DNA of 64,000 bases from Climacium dendroides (lineage: Eukaryota; Streptophyta; Bryopsida; Hypnales; Climaciaceae). The number at the start of each line of letters is the position of its first letter. Positions within the stretch are counted from its first letter, which is position 1. The notes under the pieces are model-generated. The model searched no databases. It worked only from the letters and a program-made list of their open reading frames with translations, and was not told the DNA's origin. Positions 21,901 to 33,600 of this stretch are shown here, piece by piece. Location of the stretch: contig OX467092.1 of the NCBI GenBank assembly GCA_950106755.1, forward strand, positions 3,844,001-3,908,000. The letters run 5' to 3'. The position numbers and the translations under genes were made by a program.

Positions 21901-24209
21901 ATAAGGGCCTCGATGGAAGCCGTCTAGCATCACGCAACAACATCGAGGAGTTCCACCACTTCGGCAACTTGGTCTTGTGGAAAAGAATGGTGTTGTAAGT
22001 GGCCACCATTTGAAGTTTCTCAAGAGTCATCTCAGGGACCTCATTTGCACTCCAATGTTTCTCCACCTGCCTCGAAAATATCTACAATGTAAATTATAGT
22101 TTGAACTCCATCCAAGATTATTGTCATCCAATGAGAATAAGTGGATGAAATATACCTCTGCTAGAAATTACGGCATGAGAGCCGGATTGGCCACCGTGAC
22201 CAGTTTTGTCATCTTCACATTCAACTTCCCAGTCTTTTCCTTTGCTCTAGTTCTCATGGCATGCGTCAATTCCTCGGGAGTCTTCTCCTTTTCTGGTGTG
22301 ATCTCATTGTATCTTCGAATTGCAACATCCATTGCTTGGGATATCTCTTGCTATACAAATTCAATGTCAAAAAATTTAAGTAATTAGCATTCCAAAAGTG
22401 AAAATCAAATAGTGAAAGCTTATTCAAATCATAGTCACAATGTTGTGGAACAACCATATTTAAATAGAAGCTAAAATGAATTAGAAGGAAATGATCCAAA
22501 CAATTTCTCACCCAAAAAATAAAAGTTGTAAAGACCTCAAGAGGCATAGAATACCAAATCCTCTTTGATTTTGGTGCCCCACAACGTTTGAGCTTCAACA
22601 ATCTCAACATCTCATTGAATCGCTCAATGGGAAGAAGTCCATATTTTTTAACACGGTACAAAGTATGGACCAGATTGGTTTTCACAAGGGAATCCTATGT
22701 GGACTTGAAATTGATGGAAACCATGTTTTTTAAAGGGTTGAAAGCCTTATAAAATATTTGAAAATCAAAATCAAATTGAAATCCCCTTCACAAAGTTTGA
22801 ATGAGAAACTCACTTGTTTATATCATGCATCACATGCATGACCAACTTTGTCTTCTCCTTGGTATCCAGAATAATTGAGCCCACTGCACAATGCCAGTCC
22901 CAATCCTTCGAGTGTTTTCTGGTGATATAACTCATCCAAGAAAGGAACCTATGATTACCGTTACAAACAAAGAACTTTAGGTTTTTTAGGAACTTCAACT
23001 CGGGCACAGCTTGAATCTTGGCGTTGAAGATATCATTCCTCTTTTTCCACAACGGATCCCACCCCTCCATTTCCTCCATAGTGAATGTTGAACCCTCTCT
23101 AGCTTCATTTGTTTTTGTCACATAAAAAAATGCGGCTCCATCTCGGTATCCCCCATTGAACTCTTGCTCAAGCAGCTTCAAGTCACAAGCAAGCGTTGGC
23201 CTTACCATAGGCATGGTTACCATTTGATAGAGTGGAATCCATAGTCGAAAGAAATGTTCGGGCTTCATTCTCAAAGACGCAATGGTCTTGACCAAATCCA
23301 CCTTGTGATATGACTGTAATTCATCCTCATCCAAGTCTTTATCTTCTTCCTCCGAGACATCTCGTGTCACCTCCTCTTCTGCGAACTCCCCTTCATCTTC
23401 ACCTCCAATGTCCGACTAAGGGGTGTCATCGTTGATTTGGATCTTGAATATGATCTCATCCTGTGACATAATTGAAGGAGATGTATCCAACTGCCAATAC
23501 AAGAAAGAATAAATAAACAATCATAGACTTGAAATATTATAATCAAACTTATAAATGAAATGCATACATTGAAGTTTTTTTATCAATTACTGGAAGACTT
23601 CAAAGGGAATAACATGGCAGTACTTAACCATTTGTGATTTCAAAATAGAGAAAATAAAAATTTGTATTAGACATGCAAGGGTCTACATCTTTGTGTGCAC
23701 AAAATGATTCCAAGTGATTAGAATCAATCAATGTCAACATCCACCTTTGCGTCAAAACTAAGGTGAATTATGACAACCTCTTATCTACCTTGAATTTTGC
23801 TACAATCAAAGTGACAGAAGTCCTCCATTGTTGGACCATCTATAGAGATGGAAACTTGACTCTTTGAACTATACTCGGTCTCAGAACTTTCAGGAGACAT
23901 TAATCTAAATGGCCTAGCCCTAGCCATCTTCATGATTCTAGCCAAACGCTCACGACGTCTGCGTGCCTTGGTGTTACTCACGCATCTCATTACTCAGCTC
24001 TCAAAGGCATCCACTGCTCGATCTACGGCATCCATGACATCATCAAAACTTACCACGTCCTTCTTGTCGGCATTGTCCTCTTTTGCGTCACAAGAGACGT
24101 CTATGGATGCATTTGTTGGTGTAAATGTCTCGAAAGACACTGCTGCATGAGGAACTACAAGGTCCTCAGGTTCTACAATGGGTGTTGATGTGCTCCCACG
24201 AGGTCCTCC
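18908..24209 (-). pseudogene. ParB-like plus permuted DNA methyltransferase-like pseudogene, long copy
   Basis: Proposed exons, 5' to 3': 23778-24209, 22814-23490, 22512-22694, 22156-22350, 21851-22066, 21484-21719, 20390-21109, 19936-20289, 19562-19841, 19261-19473, 18908-19152. Exon 2 contains CNGNHRFLSW followed by a Trp-rich strand-helix segment, resembling the ParB/sulfiredoxin nucleotide-binding core (DGNHR type). Exon 7 ends in a Lys/Glu-rich charged stretch. Exon 8 resembles the motif IV region of a beta-class N4/N6 methyltransferase, but FDY(stop)E stands where DPPY is expected. Exons 9-10 give NTRLLRRIIEG, then GDVVFDCTASMGAS, then GRHIVAYEADKEIF, a good match to motifs X and I with the cofactor acidic residue. 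The order IV then X/I is a known permuted class. About 14 in-frame stops, a probable one-base frameshift in exon 7 and one at the exon 2/3 join make it a pseudogene. Domain names are inferred from motifs only; upstream exons may exist. Confidence 0.7.
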
Positions 24210-25275
24210 CTATTGTCCAATCAACAAATTCAACAAAGTCTTCGTTAATTGTATGATTCAAAGTAAACAAGAGCAAAGAGACTTTAGTCTTAAGGATTGC
24301 AATTTTCAGAAACCTTCAACAATTTCATGGCTATTCAAAAAACAAACGAAGCGCAAAGATAATATAAGTAGAACTTAAAAGCAATAAGAACAACTCAAAA
24401 ATCAATTATATAAGAATACATAAAATATATTGCCAAAGATTAGCATTAGGTTCATTTAGAATACCATTAATTGAAGCCCACTTGTAGGAATACCTTAAGG
24501 TTCCCTCTAAGCCTTGGTAAAATTTGACTAAGATTCATGAAGAACCAGAAGGTATCATTACAAGTGGGATTCAAATTTGTACAGAGTAAGTACCTTTCTA
24601 CATTTTTTGGATTTAAAAATCCAATCAAAATTTTTCTTGAAACAAAAAATTCAGAAAGCTATTAATGAAGAAAAACAATACACTCACCAAGTTATTAATG
24701 GAGAAAAAGTTTTGAGCTCTACCTAAACTTCAACTCTTCACACCGGTGTCATAGTTTGAAGATACTTCTACTCAGTGATCAAGGAAATTGAATCTTTAGA
24801 TGTTATTCAGAATTAAAGTTTTTCAAGTGAAGTGATCTCCGTTGTTTTGTAACAACGGAAGAGGTATGTGAAATTCACATTGTTCATCATCATTTCTAAG
24901 ATTTCTTCTCTTAATTTTTAAGGGCTTGTGTCCATCTGAGCCTCTTTTGGCTTTCACAACAATAATTGAATTCAAAAGATGCCTTTCTATATTGTACCTC
25001 ATGATTGTTGGTTGAGTATTGTGATTGTTTCTCTGAAAATAAAGTATAACTAGATCATCTATAAGTAATTGATTCCAATGAAGTTAGATTTGAAATCACC
25101 AATAGAGTCTTTTTAAAAGTTGAAGAATTCTCATTAGTCATGAAATATTCAAATAGAGATGCGGCAATCAATATTCAAATGTCAAGACACTTACAAAATA
25201 CAACCATCATGTATTTTCCATGGTACTAAAGTACTAGCACGTAATGTACATATTTACTAATAGGATTGTCCATGT
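19934..25275. repeat. Right arm of giant inverted repeat
   Basis: This is the reverse-complement partner of 1-5342, separated from it by a 14,591-base spacer. The outer end of the visible pairing is 25275, set by the window edge on the other side. The inner end (19934) lies two bases beyond an exon-intron border of the pseudogene carried in the arms. Near identity means either a recent inverted segmental duplication with gene conversion possible, or an assembly artefact. The two substitutions and the different flanking DNA argue against a simple mirror-image assembly error. Confidence 0.95.
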
Positions 25276-25304
25276 TTACCTTCTTCATGCAATGAACCTC
25301 CACA

Positions 25305-25840
25305 ATACTTTGAAGTTAAGATAAAACCTAATAAAGTTTATATTTCTAATAATTCGTATTTTTTTTAAATTATTTTTGAAGTCTACTTTTAGCATCAAAA
25401 ATTCAATTTTGAAAATGATTGATTATGATTTTTCTTTTCAAGATTTTGTGCAAGGGTATCTTGACTTAGTGTAGTGTTGAGGGCCCTTGGAAATGAGCCT
25501 CAAATACACTAGATCTTAGAGAAAAAATCAAATTAGAAAGTCATTTTAAAAAATTGTTGAAAGAAGTCATAAAGTGATTGGAGTTATGCATGTTAGGCCC
25601 TTTATCCTCATATTCTTTTGGTGACCAACTTTTAAGATTTGACATGTAAAAAAAGATTGAAAAACTTCAAATTACTTTTGCAATTTCAACACCTTCATGA
25701 TCAAACATTACAATTCTTCAATGTATAAGTGATATTGTTGTATTTTCTTTTCCTATATAATCTCTAACATGTCTAATTTGAATTTATATGGTTACACTTC
25801 AAAAAAAACAATACAACTTATCAAAATGTTGACTTGTTGT
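25305..25840 (+). repeat. Dispersed repeat family A, copy 1
   Basis: This AT-rich stretch matches, in reverse orientation, 41150-41675 and 42985-43312, and, in the same orientation, 45420-45860. Shared landmarks are TTTTGTGCAAGGGT-like words, GAGCCTCAAATACA, GACATGTAAAAA followed by TTGAAA and CTTCA, and a CATGATCAAACATT-like word, all in the same order. It starts about 30 bases outside the visible end of the right inverted-repeat arm. No coding potential. Confidence 0.65.
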
Positions 25841-26560
25841 TCAATTTAGAACAAATTCCTATTAGCTCAAACGGGCATTTAGGGGTTAAAATGCTTATTT
25901 TGTACTACATATTAGATATGGATTTTTTCACTCTCTTCAAAGATTCATAATAATTTCAAACTTTCACAAAAAAAAATTTATAAGCATCTTCAAATGATGT
26001 AGAATATTTACTTATAGGAAGATTTTTTTGTTTCTACTCAAATTCTATAAGTCCTATCACGTTATTCCATGCTAATGTATTCAGAGCATAGGCTTGCTTT
26101 GAGCACTCTAATTTTTTCAAAGAAATGTTTATGGCTATGGCTTAGAGAAGATATGTGATTACATCTCTGACAAATGAGAACACAAAAAATTTCATATTAA
26201 ACTTAGTCACAAAACCAACCATACAGATTCAAGGATTTTGAAGTTTCATCATACGGTCATAGTGTCCATCCTTTCAGGGCTAAAGGTGAAGCCCTAGTTC
26301 ATGTCTGAAGCACAATAGATTTGGCATCACTTCACTCTCAAGGAATATTTACACTAAGGGAGCATCGCTCAAAAATCGTCCACCCCATTCAAATGTGGTA
26401 TCAGCCCTCAAATGGATGCTTTATGAGCCTTCTACCTACCTTGGGGGGGATGGAAAACTTGACAGAATGCAGTGTAACAGTACAGTGCTAATGTAAGAGA
26501 CATCAGAGTCAACCACTGATAGTATTACTTCAATGCTGAGAGGTTGAACTCATTTGCCTC
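25841..26560. other. AT-rich stretch without a gene
   Basis: No coding region or known RNA is recognised. Composition changes towards the GC-rich TIC block at about 26560. It may include the 3' flank of the TIC transcript, whose polyadenylation site I could not place. Confidence 0.4.
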
Positions 26561-27444
26561 TCTTCAGGAAAGACGTGTGATAGTAAGCTAGATTGATTCT
26601 GAGCTTGCGAGGGGGCGGTGCACGCATTTTTCAGTCCCTGCCCCCCCTAGCGAAGTTACTACCCAAACCACTATTCCTTTGCAAGTTCCATTGCTCAAAA
26701 TGCTAACCCCAGTGAAAATCTCCAGGGTTGCCAATCTTGTCCGTTTCAATTGAGTAAATTTACCTCCAATAGGCACTTCACACCTATTGCAGGACACGAT
26801 GCAACACAACCTAAATGTACATCCTTTTACATTCACAAATCTTTCCCCTCGCCTACAAAATGGTCTCCTCTACCCTATTATGTACGATCAACTTCACTCC
26901 CGTCTCTATCTGCACATCATCAACCCACATGGGTCGCACTTCCGTAGATAACCACCTCGCCACAACGCATAGATTCATCACCTGAAAACACATCAACGCA
27001 TACCTTAGCGACCAGCACCACGCGAGAATACCATCTACATACGTTTGACAAGCACCACATCCGATCAACATCAACGCTCGACTCCACTCTTCCAACCATC
27101 TTCACTTCAGCCCAAACCCCTCGACATCCAAGCGGAACCCTCATTCCACGCTTTCGCGCAAACTTGACGACTCATCAAGCTGCCTGCATTACAGGTGATC
27201 AAACAAAATACAAGCGAGAGGAGGTTCACAATCAACCTGTTCGCGCACACCGCAGCTCCATTCCACAATAAGGGTAAATCCGCTCCGACTGACCCCAATA
27301 GACATCGTCTCCGCCACGCGACCCATGGATCCTCCCAGGTCTAAGTGGAACAAAAACCAGATGCTCTACTGTCCGAACCCAGCTCCCCCGACGGCCGTGA
27401 TCTTAAATTGCAGACCTCCATCCGAAACACGGTTCTCCACCTAC
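26561..27444 (-). other. Presumed 3' UTR and downstream flank of the TIC-like gene
   Basis: This stretch follows the TGA stop at 27445-27447 on the minus strand and keeps the GC-rich, non-repetitive composition of the gene to about 26560. Short open frames lie on both strands but none continues the TIC protein or matches a family. A convincing AATAAA signal is not visible, so the transcript end is unknown. Confidence 0.4.
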
Positions 27445-30305
27445 TCACTGTTGCACAACACTGGTCGTCGGCTGAGACCCCAGCACCGCTGCTGGACCAC
27501 TGGGTACCCCAGCTGGGCCTGTCATAGCCAGGGATGACGCTGCTTGAATCTGGCCCTGCCCCGAACCTCCCACATGCAATGAACCTCCACTGAATCCAGG
27601 CCTCCCGTTTCCTACGCTCTGTACATTCGTGCCGCTGCCACTCATACCACCAACACTCCCAGAAACGCTCCCCGAGTTCGACATCATACCCGGACGAAGC
27701 TGACCGACATCCCCGAAACCATTATACTGGACACCGCCACCGCCACCGCCACCGGCTTTCGGCGGACCGGATACACCACCGGGGCCAGGGCCGGGGCCGG
27801 GGCCGTGACCGGAACCACCGCTCGGGGCTCGCTGGGACGAACCCGGCGCACCAGGGGACGCTGCCATCGGAGCAACGCCTCTCGCTTGCGCAGAACCTGG
27901 CGCCGTACGCACGCCATTCACTTGCTCTTGGCCACCATCTACCAAACACCCAAGGTACGTCACAAACCAAAACACAACACGAAACACAACGCCACACGAA
28001 TCACATTCACACTCCAATATCAAAACCGACAACCAAATGGCTACCCTCCAAAACCTGCTCACCAGGAAAGCTCTTGCCATCGCCGCTTCTTCCACCCGCG
28101 CCGGAGATCCCCTGGGACTGCGAGTAACCGGACGCATTTCCACCGCGAGGGCTGCCCGACTGCTGCTGACCCGACGACACAGACACAGACGATCCAAACT
28201 GTTGCAGAAATACAGGGCCCGCACCAGGTCCACCACCCCGCTGACCCACGCCATTCAAAGCAGGATTGCTCCCGCTCCCGGACGGCTTCACGGACTGAAG
28301 CGGCCTCACATTCAGAGCACCGCCCGCCGAATCCGAATAGCTGCTTCGACCAACGCCAACGCCACCTCCACTGACGCTGTTCCCAGCGCCCATGGAAAGA
28401 CCCGAACTGAAGGACAAACTGCCGTTCCCAGAGGGACCCACATACTGCTGCTGAGGCTGCGATGCTTGCTGCTGGAGGTGCGCGTGCGCCGCCTGCTGCT
28501 GGTTTTGTTGGTTCATAGAAACCTGCTGCGCCTGCGCTGACGGACTAGGCGGAGGCGGCGGCGGCTGGTGACCACCCTGCTGTTGATGAGATGCTTGCTT
28601 GGGAGCTTGCAAATGGGGAGGGCCGCCTTGGGAGCCCTGGATGTGGGGAGACTGTTGCAACTGATGCTGTTGTTGTTGCTGATGCTGAAAACACAACCAT
28701 TACGCACTCAGTACAAACGACCCGCTCATGTCAACGACCAAGGTCCAAACGTAAATTGCACACGACCCGGCCCCGACGACGCCAGCAAACAACACAAAAT
28801 TCCGATCACATTCACGCTCCTTCTCTGAACCGGGGAAACAACACAGACTCACGATGTCCGCAAAGACACCACGTTGCCACAAAAACGAACGACGACAACA
28901 AAAAAGGCACGGAAATCCAAACAATCAGACGACACGGCAAACCCATACCGCCACGGCCTCACAACGTGACATCCAATACCCCATTCACATCGCCACACAA
29001 GTCAAGTCCGCAACTGCTTGAACTAACTCATCCAAAACCCACACCACCCGAAACACCAATCTAAACCACGTACATGTTGCTGAAACATCTGCTGCTGCAT
29101 CATTTGCTGCTGCTGCCGCATCATCTGCTGATGGTGGTGAAACTGCTGATGTTGCAGCAGCTGAGGAGGCGCCAACTGTCCCTCCCACTGCCCTGGTCCT
29201 TGCATCTGCACCTGGGGTTGTTGAGAACTCTTGCTCGGCATGTTCTGCGCCAGAGGACTCGGACCCAATATAGATGGAACGTGACCACCCGACGAAGGCG
29301 ACGATGCACGCTTTCCACCACCACCACCACCCGCATTGCCCTTCCCAGACGCGGGGAACGAGGACTTCCCAGACGAACTGCTCTTCGCGGGGTTCGCCCC
29401 TGAACTCTTCGTCGGGGGAGCGGTGGAAGACAACGGAGCTGCACCAGACGATGCCGGAGGACCTGACGACCCCGAGCCAGGCCGCGAACTCGACCCCGCG
29501 TTAGCATTCGCATTCGAATTGGCATTGGCACTAGCGTTGCCACTCGAACGTTGCGTCTGCTGACCCTGGGAATTCTTCGCCATCGCAGCCGCAAGCACCG
29601 CTTGCAAATTCGTCCCCGGAGCTGTTGGGGCAGTCGCGCCCGAAACCAGAGCCGCCCTCCCACTCTGGCTCGCGCTCGCTTTCGCTCCCGCATGCTGACC
29701 CACAGGACCGGGCCTCCCAACCGGACCCGACACCATGTTCTGGCCACCAAGGCTCAAACCTCTCGGAGGGGACGTCTTGCCGCCCACGCCCACAGACCCT
29801 CCCGACACTGCAGGAACACGCTCGGAAAAGGAACCCTGCGTACTCACCATGTGAGCACCCCCGGACACTGCCCCACCACTTGCACCCGGGACCGGACCAA
29901 CGCCACCTTTCGGCCTACCGCCTACCGACTTCGAACCGGACATCGCACCCGCCTGCGCCTGCGCCTGCATGGGAGACCCCACACTCAACGACACACCCGA
30001 CGGACCACCCGAACGAACACCCATCCCGGCATTAATCGGAGCCATCAGATTCAACGTCGTGCCCACGCCACGAGCAACACCTCCGCCAACCCCCGGAGAC
30101 GACTGCAGACCACCACCTCCTTCCAGCTCACGAGACAAAGGAGATGCTCCGCCCGACGAGGACACCCTCTTGCCCTGCAACTTACGATCCTCCACAACCT
30201 CACGCTCACGAACACGACCAACACCACTCGAATAGCTCCCATCGACACCACCGCGGCCATCCTCCACACCGACACCTGCACTGCTTCGCGCAGTCGGCGC
30301 ACCAC

Positions 30306-30346
<41 letters not shown>

Positions 30347-30625
30347 AACTGCTGACCTTGAACGGACTGCTGCTGCTGGAGATGCTGCTCACAACACAAA
30401 CAATCCCAGTCAGACAAACCAAAAAAAACGGAGGTTCAATACGCTCCCGCACACAAAACACCGTCCACAACAGTCCCGGACCTCACAACATACACTCGCC
30501 CTCAAAACGACACAAACTCAACGCTGCACCTCCTCCACTACACCAACACACTGCAATCAACAAATAAACAACCCTACCTGCTGCTGCTGCTGCTGCGACT
30601 GCTGAGCTTGAGCTTGAGCTTGAAA

Positions 30626-30659
<34 letters not shown>

Positions 30660-33600
30660 AACTGCATCAGCTGTTGATGACCCTGCTGCATCATGCTGGA
30701 GTGACCCGCACCTCCACCCATCTGTGCGTGCGCATGACCACTCCCACCACCCTGAGGGTGAACCCTCCCACTCTCCGACATGCTCTGAATCATCGCATGA
30801 CCCTGCGGGGCCATCACCGCAGCCACCGGGGCCAGACCCAAAGGACCAGGACCCACGGACGCACCACGGCTGCTGTTCATCGCAGCCGCCATGTTCATGT
30901 TCACAGAAAAACCCTGACTCGTCGCACCCTCCGTACCCTTACCCACTCCAAGACCCCCGAGGTGCGCGCCCGCAACCCCATGATAGTGATGCTGGTGCGG
31001 ACCCGGGCCCTGCAACTGCACCGCGCTCGCTCCCTGCGATACCATACTCGGAACAGGCTCACGAGACTTCGACTGCTTACCCAAACCGGACATCAGATTG
31101 TACTCCGACGCGCCGGGACCCACGCTGTGCAAAGACATCCCTCCGGAACCGCCAACGCCCAACGCAGATCCACGCGACAACGGAAACTTGCCCTCACCCG
31201 ACGACCCATTCTCTCCCACCGCAGATCCCTCCCTCTCTCCCGACCTGCCAACCGCGTGCGAACCACCCTGCAACGCAGAATGCGAAGGGGACTGAGGGGG
31301 CACAGAAACTCCACCACCAAAGCTGCGGCTACCACCTTGCTGCTGCTGCTGCTGCTGCTGCTGCAGTTTAGAGACCGGACCACCGCCCGCACTGACACTC
31401 GGCGGAACGCCTTGCAGTTGAGACGGCGACACCAGATGCTGGGCGAAGTACGGACCACCAGCATAAAACTGCGCAGCTGCCTGCACAGTCCAAAAAAAAG
31501 AAACCCACGTCCACTCAGGCTCACACAAATCAAAACTCGACACTCCAAAAAAACTAAACACACACACACACGCTCCACCGACAAAACACAGACTCACCTG
31601 CTGGGCACCCATGTGCGGCGCAGGACCGCTGAACGTCGCCGGACCGAAATGAGGAGGAAACTGACCGAACGGAAAACTCCCCGACTGAGCCTGATGCATC
31701 ATCGCCTGGTGCATCATCGCTTGTTGCGCTTGTTGCAAGGCCGCAGATGCAGACGCCGCCGCGCCGCTGCTGCCGACAGAGGACAACCCGCCCACCGGAC
31801 CGCCAGGACCCAGCACCAACGCCGAGCTGCTGCCCCCACCGGAACTCAGGGACACACCAGGAACGGGACCGGGAGGAAGGTTCAGATTCGGACCTCCCAT
31901 CGCACCGCCACCGGAAACCCCGCCCACGACCCCACCCGACGGGCTGCCGCTCCCCGCGGGAGGAAAACCGAACATCGCACCGCTCTGCACGCATACATCA
32001 CATTCTCAACATCAGACCACACCAGCGGACACATTCACATCCTCCTCACGCGCTCCAAAAACACACAAGCAACGCAACGCATCCATTACAGACACGCATC
32101 CACGCTCCCGAACTCCACGACCCCACGACACACACACCACCACAGATAACCCAGACACCAACGCAAAACGGACGACAATCCTCCACTCCCAACCAAATCA
32201 TACCTGCAGCGAAAGAGACGGAGCCCCTTGACCGCTCCCCTGATGCTGACCTGGAGACTTACGACTCACCATGTCCATGCTATACGCCGCACGCTCCTTC
32301 GCTCCCTGCATGCTCGCGGCTGCTGCGGCCGCCATCACCGCCGCATTCAGACCACGCTCCGTCGCCTCCAAATTCGCAGGCACGGAACCCGAAACACCCG
32401 TCGAACCGCTCGCCGCAGCTCCGCCCACAAGGCCCACGGAACCGCCACCGCCCGCGCCTCCGAACAAAGACTCCGAAGGAGCCACGTTCAAATTGTAAGA
32501 CTTCGGGTACGCCTGGCTACCGCCCGCGAAAAAAGACTGGTGATGACGGTTCACCTGCTGCTGCATGTCGATGAAACGCGCAATGTACACGTGCGTCGCG
32601 CAACGCTTCCACGTTGCACGGCCTCCCATCATGTAGGGGGGCACCTGCACAACAATTCAAAAGATTCAAACACAAACAACGACTCCACTCCGACCTAACC
32701 ACAAGCCAAAACGAAAAAACGAAACAAAACACTCATGCACCACGAAATCTCCTCGCATCACTACCTGCGCAGCAGGAGAGCTGTCTTCCACTGCTGCAGA
32801 TGACACCGCAGCAGCGCCGGGAAAGTACCTGCGGAGAACACAAAAAGAAAAAAGAAAATTCAGTGCGACGCAAACATACACACACTACAACGAAATACAA
32901 ACCCACAGCAACTCCCATCAAAACAAAAAAAAAAAATCCAAAATACGCAGGGCTCACCCCAAGCCACCCGCCATTCCTGCCGGCCAGCTCAGCATGCCCA
33001 CAGACATCGGCAGAACCGCAACGTTCCCGCCCACGCCGGCGCCAACACTCCCAGCACCCGGAGCGACAGAACCCAGCATCGTCGATGCACCACTCGACGG
33101 ACCCGACCCTGAACAATCCACCCAGAATACATCAGATCTCACTGCACCATCACGGCTCTTTCCAAACAAAGCCGGGGTGCTTCAATCGTCAACAACCCCA
33201 AAAAGGGTCGAAACACACAAAGAAAACATGCAGCGGAAAAACAGCAAGACAACAAACAACGCCACGGGAGCTGGCTCAGAAACGACTCACAAAATGGGCG
33301 TCGTGGACACAAGCTCAGAAACCGACAGTTCAGGGACTCGGGAAAACCAACACGGAACACCATCAATGGCAGCAAACACAAAACGAAAGGGAGTCCCACC
33401 AACACCAATCACAACCAAAAAAAAAAAAGACACACGCCATGCACACTGCATACCTGCTCGCTCGGACGCCTTCGGAGCCCTCCCGTTCTCGGCCTTCCCG
33501 CTCTTCCCCGACCTCTGCACGCCCAGACCCGCCTTGCTCAACTCCGCACGCTCCCTTTCCTTCTCCCTCTCACGCTCTTTCACAGCCTCCTTCGCAGACT

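Noticed and set aside
1..25275. A single large transposon with 5.3 kb terminal inverted repeats
   Set aside because: The arms cut through a gene whose 3' half exists only beside the right arm, no terminal motif or target duplication is visible, and the left outer end is outside the window. An inverted segmental duplication fits better.
30608..32149. 513-codon plus-strand open frame
   Set aside because: Antisense shadow of TIC exons 14-15, composition-driven, with Leu/Arg runs opposite CAG tracts.
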